A stretch of 64,000 nucleotides of DNA from Streptomyces sp. Tue6028. GTDB lineage: Bacteria > Actinomycetota > Actinomycetes > Streptomycetales > Streptomycetaceae. Where the stretch lies: positions 1 to 64,000 of the forward strand of contig NZ_MLCE01000026.1 in assembly GCF_002300165.1 (NCBI RefSeq). Direction: 5' to 3'. Below are positions 49,301 through 58,461 of the stretch, in pieces. The position numbers and the translations under genes were made by a program. The notes beneath the pieces were generated by a model. It saw only the letters and a list, made by a program, of their open reading frames with translations, ran no database searches and was not told the DNA's origin. Within the stretch, counting starts at the first letter, position 1; each line of letters starts with the position of its first letter.

Positions 49301-50727
49301 TCGGCGCCGTCACCCTTGTCGTCGTCCTTGGGGGCGTCGTCCTTGCTGAGGTCCGTCTTGCCCTCGGAACCGCCGGCCGCCTCGCCGAGCATCTTGTCGA
49401 GCTCGGAGAAGTCCAGCTGCTCGCGGTGCACGAAGCCGTCCGGGTCGTCCAGGTCGGACGCCGTGGGCAGCATGTCCGGGTGGGCCCAAAGGCCGTCACG
49501 GCCGTCGACGCCGCGCGCGTCCGTGAGCGAGGCCCACAGGCGCGAGGCATCCCGCAGACGGCGCGGACGCAGCTCCAGACCGATCAGCGTGGCGAACGTC
49601 TGCTCCGCGGGACCGCCGGTGGCGCGGCGGCGGCGCAGGGTCTCCCGCAGCGCGTCCGCGGACGACAGGCGCGGCTTCGCGGCCGAGTGCACGACCGCGT
49701 CCACCCAGCCCTCGACCAGTGCCAGCGCCGTCTCCAGGCGGGCCAGCGCGGCCTTCTGCTCCGGGGTGTCCTCCGGCTGGAACATGCCCTGCTGGAGCGC
49801 CTGCTGGAGCTCCTCCGGGTTCTGCGGGTCGAACTGGCCGACCACGTCCTCCAGCTTGGCGGTGTCGACCTTGATCCCGCGCGCATAGCCCTCGACCGCG
49901 CCGAACAGGTGCGAGCGCAGCCACGGCACGTGCGCGAAGAGACGCTGGTGGGCCGCCTCACGCAGAGCGAGATACAGGCGTACCTCCTCCTGGGGGATGC
50001 CCAGGTCCTTGCCGAACGATTCGATGTTCAGCGGCAGCAGCGCGGCCTTGCCGGCCGGGCCGAGCGGCAGACCGATGTCCGTCGAGCCGACGACCTCGCC
50101 CGCGAGCACGCCCACGGCCTGCCCGATCTGCGTACCGAACATGGCGCCGCCCATGGAGCGCATCATGCCGATGAGCGGGCCCGCCATGGCCTGCATCTCC
50201 TCGGGCAGGACGTCGCCCATGGCCGCTCCGACGCGCTCGGCGACCGGGTCGACGAGCTCCTTCCACACCGGAAGGGTCGCCTCGACCCACTCCGCGCGGC
50301 TCCAGGCCACCGCGGTCCCGGCGCCCGAGGGCAGCGACGTCGCGTCGTCCAGCCACAGGTCGGCGAGGCGCACGGCCTCCTGGACCGCGGAGCGCTCGGA
50401 GGGGCCGATGCTGGAGTCCTTGGTGCCGTCGGACGTGCCCTGGGCGACCGTCTGGCGGGCGATCTGCTTGGCCATGTCCCAGTTCACCGGGCCGCCCTCG
50501 TACGAGAGCATCTGGCCCAGCTGCTGGAACGCGGCGCCCAGGTCATTGGGGTTCATGGAACCGAACATGGCTGCGAGCGGATTGTCGGCGCCGGGGCCAC
50601 CGGCTCCGGGCAGCCCGAAGCCGAACGGTCCCTGAGCACCGCCGCCCTGCTGGTCCTTCTTCTTGCCCTCGTCGCCGTTCTCCGGCTCCTCCGGCGGAAG
50701 GCCGAATCCGAATGGGGTGTCACTCAC
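49297..50727 (-). CDS. DUF2342 zinc-dependent metalloprotease-like protein
   Basis: A 476-residue protein of the actinobacterial DUF2342 family. The N-terminus has two FGFGLP segments in a Gly/Pro-rich stretch, then WDMAKQIARQTVAQ, IGMMRSMGGAMFGTQIGQAV and LREAAHQRLFAHVPWLRSHL. The last contains the His residues of the zincin-like fold in a degenerate form (AAHxxLF rather than HExxH). The C-terminus is acidic (KDDAPKDDDKGDGAE). It was once linked to coenzyme F420 metabolism by profile only. GTG 50727 follows GAGGAACCCC. Its function is unsettled; loss of the standard HExxH makes proteolysis uncertain. The gene belongs to the block shared with mycobacteria. Confidence 0.88.
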   Translation of the reverse strand: MSDTPFGFGLPPEEPENGDEGKKKDQQGGGAQGPFGFGLPGAGGPGADNPLAAMFGSMNPNDLGAAFQQLGQMLSYEGGPVNWDMAKQIARQTVAQGTSDGTKDSSIGPSERSAVQEAVRLADLWLDDATSLPSGAGTAVAWSRAEWVEATLPVWKELVDPVAERVGAAMGDVLPEEMQAMAGPLIGMMRSMGGAMFGTQIGQAVGVLAGEVVGSTDIGLPLGPAGKAALLPLNIESFGKDLGIPQEEVRLYLALREAAHQRLFAHVPWLRSHLFGAVEGYARGIKVDTAKLEDVVGQFDPQNPEELQQALQQGMFQPEDTPEQKAALARLETALALVEGWVDAVVHSAAKPRLSSADALRETLRRRRATGGPAEQTFATLIGLELRPRRLRDASRLWASLTDARGVDGRDGLWAHPDMLPTASDLDDPDGFVHREQLDFSELDKMLGEAAGGSEGKTDLSKDDAPKDDDKGDGAE

Positions 50728-50917
50728 GGGGTTCCTCGGCTGGTAAGGCCGCCGGTTCTTCCCGACGGCGGCTGCCCACAACACCACCCAGCGTAGACAC
50801 CACAGCCCGATCGGGCCTCAGTGCTTCGCCGACTCTCGGCCTGCGGCAGGATGGATGCCACCTGGTACGGACGCGTCCTGCGCATCCGTTACTGAAGACA
50901 ACCGCTGGAGACGCCCG

Positions 50918-52030
50918 GTGAGTTCCCCAGATCCGCAGGTTCGCGCAGCGCGAAACCACTCAACCAGCCCCGCCTCGCGCGGCCCCGTCGTCGCGGTCAC
51001 CGGCGCCGCGGCCGGCGTGGGAGCCCTGCTCACCGAGCGGCTCGCCGCCAGCGAGGCGATCAAGCAGGTCATCGCGATCGACGAGCGGCGCGGCGAGTGC
51101 GCGGCGGCCCAGTGGCACATCCTCGACGTGCGGGACCCGGCGATCGCCGAGAAGCTGCGCGGGGCGGACGTCGTGGTGCATCTGGCGCTCGACCTCGATC
51201 TGGAGACGGACGCGGCCGCCCGGACCGCCTACAACGTCCGGGGGACGCAGACCGTCCTGACCGCCGCCGCGGCGGCCGGGGTCCACCGGGTGGTGCTGTG
51301 CACCTCGGCGATGGTCTACGGGGCGCTGCCCGACAACGAGCTGCCCCTGTCCGAGGACGCGGAGCTGCGGGCGACGGCCGAGGCCACGGGCGTCGGCGAC
51401 CTCCTGGAGATCGAGCGGCTCGCTCGGCGGGCGCCGCGCGCGCATCCCGGTCTCAACGTCACGGTGGTGCGGCCCGCCGTCCTCGTCGGCGGTACCGACA
51501 CCGCGCTGACCAGGTATTTCGAGTCGCCGCGACTGCTCGTGGTGGCCGGGTCGCGGCCCGCCTGGCAGTTCTGCCACGTCGAGGACCTGTGCAGTGCCCT
51601 GGAGTACGCGGTCGTCGAGAAGGTCGAGGGGGAGCTCGCCGTCGGGTGCGACGGATGGCTGGAGCAGGAGGAGGTCGAGGAGCTGAGCGGGATCCGGCGG
51701 ATGGAGCTGCCGTCCGCCGTGGCGCTCGGGGCGGCCGCGCGACTTCACCGGATCGGGCTCACCCCTTCGCCCGCCGGGGACCTCGCGTACACGATGTACC
51801 CGTGGGTGGTCAGCGGGAGCCGGCTGCACGACGCCGGGTGGCGGCCGCAGTGGACCAACGAGGAGGTTCTCGCGGAGCTGCTGGAGGAGGTCTCCGGGCG
51901 GCACACCGTGGCGGGGCGGCGGCTGGGGCGCAAGGATGCGACGGCGGCGGGGGCCGCGGGGGCGACGGTTGCGCTGTTGGGTACGGCTGCGTTGGTGCGG
52001 CGGGCGCGGAAGGCTCGGCGGCGCATCTGA
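50918..52030 (+). CDS. NAD-dependent epimerase/dehydratase family protein (SDR)
   Basis: A 370-residue extended SDR. The nucleotide motif is VAVTGAAAGVGALLTERL (a TGxxxGxG pattern) near residue 25. Further marks are VVVHLALDLD, YNVRGTQTVLTAAAAAG, and VLCTSAMVYGALPDN. The expected Tyr-x3-Lys is not obvious after SAMVYG, so the protein may be an atypical, substrate-binding or redox-poor member. It ends with a hydrophobic stretch and RRARKARRRI, possibly a membrane tail. GTG 50918 has CTGGAGACG upstream. Divergent from the DUF2342 gene. Substrate unknown. Confidence 0.85.
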   Translation: MSSPDPQVRAARNHSTSPASRGPVVAVTGAAAGVGALLTERLAASEAIKQVIAIDERRGECAAAQWHILDVRDPAIAEKLRGADVVVHLALDLDLETDAAARTAYNVRGTQTVLTAAAAAGVHRVVLCTSAMVYGALPDNELPLSEDAELRATAEATGVGDLLEIERLARRAPRAHPGLNVTVVRPAVLVGGTDTALTRYFESPRLLVVAGSRPAWQFCHVEDLCSALEYAVVEKVEGELAVGCDGWLEQEEVEELSGIRRMELPSAVALGAAARLHRIGLTPSPAGDLAYTMYPWVVSGSRLHDAGWRPQWTNEEVLAELLEEVSGRHTVAGRRLGRKDATAAGAAGATVALLGTAALVRRARKARRRI

Positions 52031-52214
52031 GGGTGTCCTCGGGCGCCGGGCTCCCTTTCCACCGGGTGGCTGCTTCCATCTGGGGTGGCTGTTTCCGCCG
52101 GGCTTTCCCTGGGGAGCCGTCGCCGTCCGGCCGGGGTGATCGCCGGCTTGTCCCGCGGCAGGTGTCGCGGGCGGCGCTTTTCGCCCCGTCCGCCCCTTTC
52201 CGTCCCGTTGTCCT

Positions 52215-52281
52215 GGGGGCTGCCGCCCCCGGACCCCCGCGTCGGCCTGGACGGCCTCGTCCTCAAGCGCCGGACGGGCTG
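52215..52281 (+). repeat. Dispersed 67-bp Streptomyces intergenic repeat, copy 1
   Basis: Runs from GGGGGCTGCCGCCCCCGG to GCGCCGGACGGGCTG and is almost identical to 60453-60519 (one clear change, GCG versus CTT near the middle). It starts with a hairpin GGGGGC-TGCC-GCCCCC. The surrounding 52031-52416 has no gene. Confidence 0.85.
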
Positions 52282-52416
52282 AAAGCACCCCCCGGCGCGG
52301 AGCTGGACGGCGCCCCACCGGTGCGTCCGTTCTGTAGGAGGCTCCAAAGGGGCACGCGCGTGTGCCGGGGGAATGGTCTATTTCTTGTTGTCAGTGGTGT
52401 GGGGCACGATGGGCTC

Positions 52417-52878
52417 ATGGCATCCACGAACGACCATCCCGGTGAGCAGGCGGCGCAGGACGCGATCAGGCTGATCGCCATCCGGGAGACGCCGCTGTCG
52501 CTGGACGAGGTCTTCAAGGCGGTGGGGGACGACGCCGCCGGCGGGACGGCGCTGTTCGTCGGGACCGTGCGGAATCACGACGGGGGTGCCGACGTCGACG
52601 AGCTGGGGTATTCGTGTCATCCCAGCGCCGAGGCGGAGATGCGGCGGATCGCCGAGAAGGTGGTCGCCGAGTATCCGGTGCGGGCGCTGGCCGCCGTCCA
52701 CCGTGTCGGGGACCTGAAGGTGGGGGACCTCGCGGTCGTCGTCGCCGTCTCCTGCCCGCACCGGGGCGAGGCCTTCGAGGCGTGCCGCAAGCTCATCGAC
52801 GACCTGAAGCACGACGTGCCGATCTGGAAGCACCAGAAGTTCTCCGACGGCACGGAGGAGTGGGTCGGCGCCTGCTGA
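52417..52878 (+). CDS. moaE: Molybdopterin synthase catalytic subunit MoaE
   Basis: A 153-residue MoaE that inserts sulfur from thiocarboxylated MoaD into precursor Z (cPMP) to form molybdopterin. Family marks are GGTALFVGTVRNHDGG, LGYSCHPSAEAEMRRIAE, the VAVSCPHRGEAFEACR stretch, and the catalytic-lysine region VPIWKHQKFSDGTEEW. ATG 52417 is the conserved start (MASTNDHPGEQ); the codon before it gives no better choice. No moaD lies next to it. MoeZ, encoded earlier in the window, would activate the MoaD partner. A dispersed repeat precedes it. Confidence 0.94.
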   Translation: MASTNDHPGEQAAQDAIRLIAIRETPLSLDEVFKAVGDDAAGGTALFVGTVRNHDGGADVDELGYSCHPSAEAEMRRIAEKVVAEYPVRALAAVHRVGDLKVGDLAVVVAVSCPHRGEAFEACRKLIDDLKHDVPIWKHQKFSDGTEEWVGAC

Positions 52879-53003
52879 GGGCCGACCGGGTGGCGCCTGG
52901 TCCTCCGGTTGCGTAACTCGCCCCCTGCCGTGAGCGTTAGCACTGCGGATGGTTAATCTGCTGATCAGTCAGTTGCGGTCGCTCATGGGGTTGGGAGGTC
53001 GAC

Positions 53004-53201
53004 ATGGCGGCGCTTGCCTGGTTGCTGATTCCGCTTGTGGCTGCGGTCGGTGCCGGACTGTGGGGCAGTTGGGCCGGCCGGAATCGCAAGACGGCCGGGG
53101 ACGGTGTCGAGCTCGCGGGATACACGCGCTTCCGCGAGGCCATGGAGCGGACCGAGGTCCGGGCCGAGGCCAAGGAGAAGTCGCACTCCGACGCCCACTG
53201 A
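53004..53201 (+). CDS. Small single-pass membrane protein (65 aa)
   Basis: A 65-residue protein with one N-terminal membrane helix (LAWLLIPLVAAVGAGLWGSW) and a charged cytosolic tail (TRFREAMERTEVRAEAKEKS). ATG 53004 follows GGGAGGTCGAC, a strong ribosome-binding site. It lies between moaE and the PDZ-Lon gene on the same strand and may be transcribed with the latter. No family name recognised. Tail composition suggests a helix that could contact a partner. Confidence 0.7.
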   Translation: MAALAWLLIPLVAAVGAGLWGSWAGRNRKTAGDGVELAGYTRFREAMERTEVRAEAKEKSHSDAH

Positions 53202-53273
53202 TCCCGCCGCTCCGCGCCCCCGGACGGACGGCCCCGACGGTGCGCTTACAGCACCGTCCCGTACTGTCGTTCC

Positions 53274-54371
53274 ATGCCACGCCGCACCGCGACGATGCTC
53301 GCCTCGACACTCATCCTGATCGCGCTCCTGTGCGCGGGGGTGTTCATCAAAGTGCCGTACTCGGAGATGTCCCCGGGTCCGACGGTGAACACGTTGGGCG
53401 ACCACGACGGCGAGCCGGTGCTGCAGATCTCCGGTCACAAGACGTACCCGGCCACCGGGCACCTGAACATGACGACGGTCCGCGTCACCAGCGCCGACTA
53501 CAACATGAACCTCGTCGAGGCCGTCTACGGCTGGCTGGCGCACGACAACAAGGTCGTGCCGCACGACACGCTCTACCCGGACGGCAAGACCGAGGAGCAG
53601 TCGACGCAGGAGAACGCCGAGGAGTTCAGCCAGTCCCAGGAGAGCGCGAAGGTGGCGGCGCTGAAGGAACTGGACATCCCGGTGAAGTCCTGGGTGATCG
53701 TCTCCACCGTCCTCAAGGGCTCCCCGGCCGAGGGCCGACTGCACGCCGGTGACGTGATCAAGGCCGTCGACGGCACCGTGGTGAAGGCGCCCGACGACGT
53801 CGCGAAGCTGGTCACCGAGCACAAGCCCGGCGAGAAGGTCGTCTTCACGATCGTGCCCGCCAAGGAGCAGGCCGCGGCCGAGAAGGAGAACCGGACGGCG
53901 ACGGCGACGAAGGACGTGACGATCACCACGGCCAAGTCCGACGACGGCGGGACGCAGCGCGCGATCGTCGGGATCTCGGCCGGGACCGACCACACGTTCC
54001 CGTTCACCGTCGACATCAAGCTGGCCGACGTCGGCGGACCGAGCGCCGGCCTGATGTTCTCTCTCGGCATCGTCGACAAGCTGACCCCCGGCAACCTCAC
54101 GGGCGGGAAGTTCGTGGCCGGCACCGGCACCATCGACGACAACGGCAAGGTCGGCCCGATCGGCGGCATCGAGATGAAGACGGTCGGCGCACGCCAGAAG
54201 GGCGCCGAGTACTTCCTGACGCCCAAGGACAACTGCGCGGCCGCCGCCAAGGACACCCCCGCGGGCCTCACGCTCGTCAAGGTCGACACCATCGACGACG
54301 CGCTGAACGCCCTCAAGGACATCAAGTCCGGCAACACCGCCGCCCTGCCGAAGTGCTCCGCCAAGGGCTGA
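53274..54371 (+). CDS. Membrane-anchored PDZ domain, Lon-like serine protease (YlbL type)
   Basis: A 365-residue extracytoplasmic protease. One N-terminal helix (LASTLILIALLCAGVFI) anchors it. A PDZ domain covers about 140-210 (IVSTVLKGSPAEGRLHAGDV), and the S16 Lon-type proteolytic domain covers about 240-350. The Ser-Lys dyad is visible: Ser in GGPSAGLMFSLG and Lys in GGIEMKTVGARQKGA. There is no ATPase domain, so proteolysis is not ATP-driven. The family is typical of Gram-positive bacteria (YlbL in Bacillus). It is convergent with the PPA1309 gene and belongs to the block shared with mycobacteria. Confidence 0.92.
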   Translation: MPRRTATMLASTLILIALLCAGVFIKVPYSEMSPGPTVNTLGDHDGEPVLQISGHKTYPATGHLNMTTVRVTSADYNMNLVEAVYGWLAHDNKVVPHDTLYPDGKTEEQSTQENAEEFSQSQESAKVAALKELDIPVKSWVIVSTVLKGSPAEGRLHAGDVIKAVDGTVVKAPDDVAKLVTEHKPGEKVVFTIVPAKEQAAAEKENRTATATKDVTITTAKSDDGGTQRAIVGISAGTDHTFPFTVDIKLADVGGPSAGLMFSLGIVDKLTPGNLTGGKFVAGTGTIDDNGKVGPIGGIEMKTVGARQKGAEYFLTPKDNCAAAAKDTPAGLTLVKVDTIDDALNALKDIKSGNTAALPKCSAKG

Positions 54372-54467
54372 GCCGACCACAGCCGTTCGTCCCCGGACGG
54401 GGACGCACCCCGCCCTCGTCCCCGGACGGGGGCGCACCTCGCGGCCGGGCCGCCCCCGCCGCGACGG

Positions 54468-55013
54468 TCAGTCCGCGAACGTCGCCGAGAGTGCCTCAGC
54501 GAGCCCCGGCACCAGGTCCGAACCGGTGAGCACCTCGGTCGCGGCGTCCTTCTCGCGCAGCCGGAGCGCGGAGTCGCGGGTGCCGTCACGCAGCACGCCG
54601 ACGGTCATACGGACCTCCTGGCGGTCCGGGTGCTCGGCGACCCAGCGCGCGAGCTTCTTCTCGCTGAGACCCTCCGGGACGGAGGCCTCGGCCGACGGCG
54701 GCAGCATCAGCCGCTCCACGGTGAGCGCGCAGCCGATGACGGCGTCCGGCCACGCGATGGTGCCGAGGAACTCGTCCAGCGCCTTGCCGGCGGGGATCTC
54801 GTCCTGCTCGATCGGGGTGAGACCGGAGGTCTCCTGCTGCTCGTCCGCCAGGCCGAGCTGGGCGGCGAGGCCGGGTTCCTGGGCCCGCAGCCGTGCGGTG
54901 TCTACGAGGGCGAAGAGGCGAGCGGGCTGGTCCCAGCCGAGGCCCGAGGCGTACTCGTCGATCTCGAGTACGGCCCGGGTGAGGGGGGTCGCTGCCATGG
55001 GAGTGTTGGACAT
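54468..55013 (-). CDS. PPA1309 family protein
   Basis: A 181-residue protein of the actinobacterial PPA1309 family: MSNTPMAATPLTRAVLEIDE, GWDQPARLFALVDTARL, IEQDEIPAGKALDEFLGTIA, AVIGCALTVERLMLPP and DRQEVRMTVGVLRDGTR. It looks soluble and globular, without signal peptide or catalytic motif that I recognise. ATG 55013 follows AGGATTGTGACC; ATG 54998 is a weaker alternative. It sits divergent to UPF0182 and convergent with the PDZ-Lon gene. Function unknown. Confidence 0.88.
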   Translation of the reverse strand: MSNTPMAATPLTRAVLEIDEYASGLGWDQPARLFALVDTARLRAQEPGLAAQLGLADEQQETSGLTPIEQDEIPAGKALDEFLGTIAWPDAVIGCALTVERLMLPPSAEASVPEGLSEKKLARWVAEHPDRQEVRMTVGVLRDGTRDSALRLREKDAATEVLTGSDLVPGLAEALSATFAD

Positions 55014-55176
55014 GGTCACAATCCTGCCTCGTTCGTACCCGAATCCGGGAACCGAGTAAAGCGTGAGTAAGTTGCATAGATGAGGCCCCACGATCACGGA
55101 GCCTTGCGGACGGTCCACCATCACGGGGGCCTGACGGATCAACAGCGACTTCGAGGTGCGCACCTTGGCTTTCCAG

Positions 55177-58116
55177 ATGCCGGACCGCGGCGGAGGCCCG
55201 ACGGGGCCACGGATCAGAGTGGGCCGACCGTCCCGGCGTGTCCGGACCCTGCTCATGACACTGGGCGTGCTGGCCGTGCTGGCCATGGCCTTCGTCATGT
55301 TCGCGGGGTTCTGGACGGACTGGCTCTGGTATCGGTCGGTTCACTACTCGTCGGTCTTCACGACCACCCTGTGGACCAAGATCGGACTGTTCTTCGTCTT
55401 CGGCCTGCTGATGGCGGCCGCGGTCGGGGTGAACATCTGGCTCGCGCACAAGATGCGCCCGCCGCTGAGCGCCATGTCGATGGAGCAGCAGAGCCTCGAC
55501 CGCTACCGCATGGGCATCGCCCCCTACAAGCGGTGGCTGCTCCTCGCGATCACCTCGCTGGTCGGGCTGATCGCCGGCGCGTCCGCCTCGGGCCAGTGGC
55601 GCACCTGGCTGATGTGGGTGAACGGGGTGCCCTTCCACCAGAAGGACCCCCAGTTCCACCTGGACGTCTCCTTCTACGCCTTCGACCTGCCCTGGTACCG
55701 CTTCCTGCTCGGCTTCGGCTTCGCCGCCGCCGTGCTCTCGCTGATCGCGGCCGCGCTCACGCACTACCTGTACGGCGGGCTGCGGATCACCAGCCCGGGG
55801 GCGCGCGCCACGGCAGCTGCGACCGGGCACCTGTCCGTGCTCCTCGGCATCTTCGTCGCGCTGAAGGCCGTCGCCTACTGGCTCGACCGGTACGGGCTGG
55901 CCGTGAAGTCCAGCGACTTCAAGGCCACGGGCAACTGGACGGGCCTCAGGTACGTCGACGCGAACGCGTACCTGCCCGCCAAGACGATCCTGTTCTGCAT
56001 CGCCGTCATCTGCGCGCTGCTCTTCTTCGCCACCCTGTGGCGGCGCACCTGGCAGCTGCCCGTGATCGGCTTCGGCCTGATGGTGCTCTCGGCAATCCTC
56101 ATCGGCGGCCTGTACCCGGCGATCGTCCAGAAGTTCCAGGTCCAGCCGAACGAGCAGGCCAAGGAAGCGCCGTACGTCGAGAAGAACCTCAAGGCGACGC
56201 GTGAGGCGTACGGGATCGACGGCACCGACGTGACCGACTACCCGGGCGCGAGCACCACCAAGGACAAGACCAAGCTGCGCGACGACGCGGACAATGCCGC
56301 GAGCATCCGTCTCATGGACCCGAACGTGGTGTCGCCGACCTTCCAGCAGCTCCAGCAGGTCCGGAACTACTACGGCTTCCCGTCGAACCTGGACGTGGAC
56401 CGCTACAGCAAGGACGGCAAGGACCAGGACACGGTCATCGGGCTGCGCGAGCTCAACCTCCAGGGCATCCCGAAGAGCAACTGGATCAACGACCACTTCC
56501 GTTACACGCACGGTTACGGCGTGGTCGCGGCCAAGGGCACCGAGGCCGACTCCGAGGGCCGGCCCGTCTTCACCGAGTACAACCTGCCGTCCCGCGGAGA
56601 CCTGGGCCAGTACCAGCAGCAGATCTACTACGGCGAGAAGACCACCCAGTACTCGATCGTCGGCGGTCCCCAGAAGGAGATCGACTACTCCGACGACAGC
56701 GGTGAGAAGACCACCAGCTACAAGGGCAAGAGCGGGGTCAGCCTGTCCAGCCCGGTCAACCGCGCCGCGTACGCGGTGGCGTTCGGCGAGCCGCAGATCC
56801 TCTACTCGGGCGCGATCGGTGACGGTTCGCGGATCCTCTACAACCGCACGCCCAAGGACCGGGTCGAGGCGGTGGCCCCGTGGCTGACCATCGACGGCGA
56901 CGCCTACCCGGCGGTCGTCGACGGGAAGATCCAGTGGATCGTCGACGCGTACACGACCACGAACGGCTATCCGTACGCCTCTCGCACCACCCTCGGTGAC
57001 ACGACGGCGGATTCGCTGACGGCGGCCAACAACCAGCGTGCGGTGGTGGCCCAGCAGAACCAGGTCAACTACATCCGCAACTCGGTGAAGGCGACCGTCG
57101 ACGCGTACACCGGTCAGGTCAAGCTCTACCAGTGGGACACCAAGGACCCGGTCCTGAAGACCTGGATGAAGGCGTTCCCGAACACGGTGGAGTCCAAGGA
57201 CTCGATCTCGCCGTCGCTGATGGCTCATCTGCGGTACCCGCAGGACCTGTTCAAGGTCCAGCGCGAACTGCTCACCCGCTACCACGTGAAGGACGCGCAG
57301 ACGTTCCTCAGCGGCAGTGAGGTGTGGCAGATCCCGGACGACCCGACCAACAAGTCGGGCGACGCCGTGCCGCCGTACTACCTGAGCATGAAGCTGCCGG
57401 GCCAGACGTCCCAGGCCTTCTCGCTGACGACGACGATGACACCGAACGGCCGGGACAACCTGAGCGCGTTCATGTCCGTCAACGCCGAGGCGGGCACCGG
57501 CGATTACGGCAAGATCACCATCCTGAAGCTGCCCACCGGAAGAACCGTCGACGGACCCAAGCGGGTGCAGAGCCAGTTCAACTCCGAGCCGTCCATCGCC
57601 GAGTCCATCAGACTCCTCAGAGGTGGCGACTCGGAAGTCGAGTACGGCAATCTGCTGACTGTTCCGCTCGACGGTGGACTCCTCTATGTGGAGCCCGTCT
57701 ACGTACGCGGTGGTGACCTCAAGTACCCACTGCTGCGCAAGGTGCTGGTCACGTACGGAGGCAGCACCGCCTTCGAGAACACGCTCGGTGAAGCCCTCAA
57801 CAAGGTCTTCGGAGCGAACAGTTCGACCGTGCCACCGAAGAACGAGGGCACCACGAAACCGCCCACGTCGAACAACCCGACGGTCCAGGAGGCGTTGAAC
57901 GACGCGCAGAAGGCCTTCGACAAGGGCCAGGAAGCCCTGAAGAAGGGCGACTGGCAGTCGTACGGCGAGGCGCAGAAGGATCTTGAGGACGCGTTGAAGC
58001 GGGCCGAGGACGCCCAGTCGAAGGCCGACAAGACCGCGGGCGGCAGCGGCAACAATGCGAACAAGACCAGCGACAACGCCGACAAGAGCAGCGACAAGAG
58101 CTCGGGCGGCGGCTGA
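55177..58116 (+). CDS. UPF0182 family large membrane protein
   Basis: A 979-residue protein. After a short basic lead ([20 protein letters not shown]) come seven predicted membrane helices (to about residue 330). A 560-residue extracytoplasmic domain follows with [30 protein letters not shown] and [17 protein letters not shown]. The Asn/Gln/Lys-rich tail (from about 880) looks like a wall- or solvent-exposed segment with heptad-like [21 protein letters not shown]0182 is widespread in actinobacteria and of unknown function. GTG 55156 is an alternative start; I prefer ATG 55177 because the conserved sequence begins there. The first initiator tRNA gene lies 43 bases after the stop. Confidence 0.92.
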   Translation: MPDRGGGPTGPRIRVGRPSRRVRTLLMTLGVLAVLAMAFVMFAGFWTDWLWYRSVHYSSVFTTTLWTKIGLFFVFGLLMAAAVGVNIWLAHKMRPPLSAMSMEQQSLDRYRMGIAPYKRWLLLAITSLVGLIAGASASGQWRTWLMWVNGVPFHQKDPQFHLDVSFYAFDLPWYRFLLGFGFAAAVLSLIAAALTHYLYGGLRITSPGARATAAATGHLSVLLGIFVALKAVAYWLDRYGLAVKSSDFKATGNWTGLRYVDANAYLPAKTILFCIAVICALLFFATLWRRTWQLPVIGFGLMVLSAILIGGLYPAIVQKFQVQPNEQAKEAPYVEKNLKATREAYGIDGTDVTDYPGASTTKDKTKLRDDADNAASIRLMDPNVVSPTFQQLQQVRNYYGFPSNLDVDRYSKDGKDQDTVIGLRELNLQGIPKSNWINDHFRYTHGYGVVAAKGTEADSEGRPVFTEYNLPSRGDLGQYQQQIYYGEKTTQYSIVGGPQKEIDYSDDSGEKTTSYKGKSGVSLSSPVNRAAYAVAFGEPQILYSGAIGDGSRILYNRTPKDRVEAVAPWLTIDGDAYPAVVDGKIQWIVDAYTTTNGYPYASRTTLGDTTADSLTAANNQRAVVAQQNQVNYIRNSVKATVDAYTGQVKLYQWDTKDPVLKTWMKAFPNTVESKDSISPSLMAHLRYPQDLFKVQRELLTRYHVKDAQTFLSGSEVWQIPDDPTNKSGDAVPPYYLSMKLPGQTSQAFSLTTTMTPNGRDNLSAFMSVNAEAGTGDYGKITILKLPTGRTVDGPKRVQSQFNSEPSIAESIRLLRGGDSEVEYGNLLTVPLDGGLLYVEPVYVRGGDLKYPLLRKVLVTYGGSTAFENTLGEALNKVFGANSSTVPPKNEGTTKPPTSNNPTVQEALNDAQKAFDKGQEALKKGDWQSYGEAQKDLEDALKRAEDAQSKADKTAGGSGNNANKTSDNADKSSDKSSGGG

Positions 58117-58159
58117 GCGAAGGCACACCCCGCGCCGTGATACGGTTGGCTCACAACGG

Positions 58160-58233
58160 CGCGGGGTGGAGCAGCTCGGTAGCTCGCTGGGCTCATAACC
58201 CAGAGGTCGCAGGTTCAAATCCTGTCCCCGCTA
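58160..58233 (+). tRNA. Initiator tRNA-fMet (CAT), copy 1
   Basis: A full cloverleaf from CGCGGGGTGGAGC to CCCCGCTA. Anticodon CAT sits in CTCATAA with stem CTGGG/CCCAG, i.e. three consecutive G:C pairs next to the loop. Position 1 (C) does not pair with position 72 (T). Both are initiator marks. The CCA end is not encoded. A perfect palindromic terminator follows. Confidence 0.95.
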
Positions 58234-58238
58234 CTGAA

Positions 58239-58278
58239 GTCGAGGGCCCGGATCCTGATCAGGATCCGGGCCCTCGAC
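58239..58278 (+). terminator. Terminator after initiator tRNA copy 1
   Basis: A 40-base perfect palindrome: left arm GTCGAGGGCCCGGATCCTGA mirrored by its complement, without a loop. Confidence 0.85.
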
Positions 58279-58461
58279 GTGTGTCACGCCACGCCGAGCC
58301 ACCCGCGGTGACCTGGTGTCTCGTGCGAAGTGCTGCTTCCTGCGTGGGGAGTTGGGAAAACTGTGTTTGACTTGTCTCTCTGTGGGCATGTCGACAAAAC
58401 GCTGAAGTGACCTCACTGGCTGCGGTATACCAGGTGTACCCAGGTTGCAGGTGGTGCGACG

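Noticed and set aside
54586-58218. 1210-codon minus-strand open frame
   Set aside because: It is the antisense of UPF0182 and continues out of frame through the PPA1309 gene; Val/Leu/Arg/Asp-rich, no motif.
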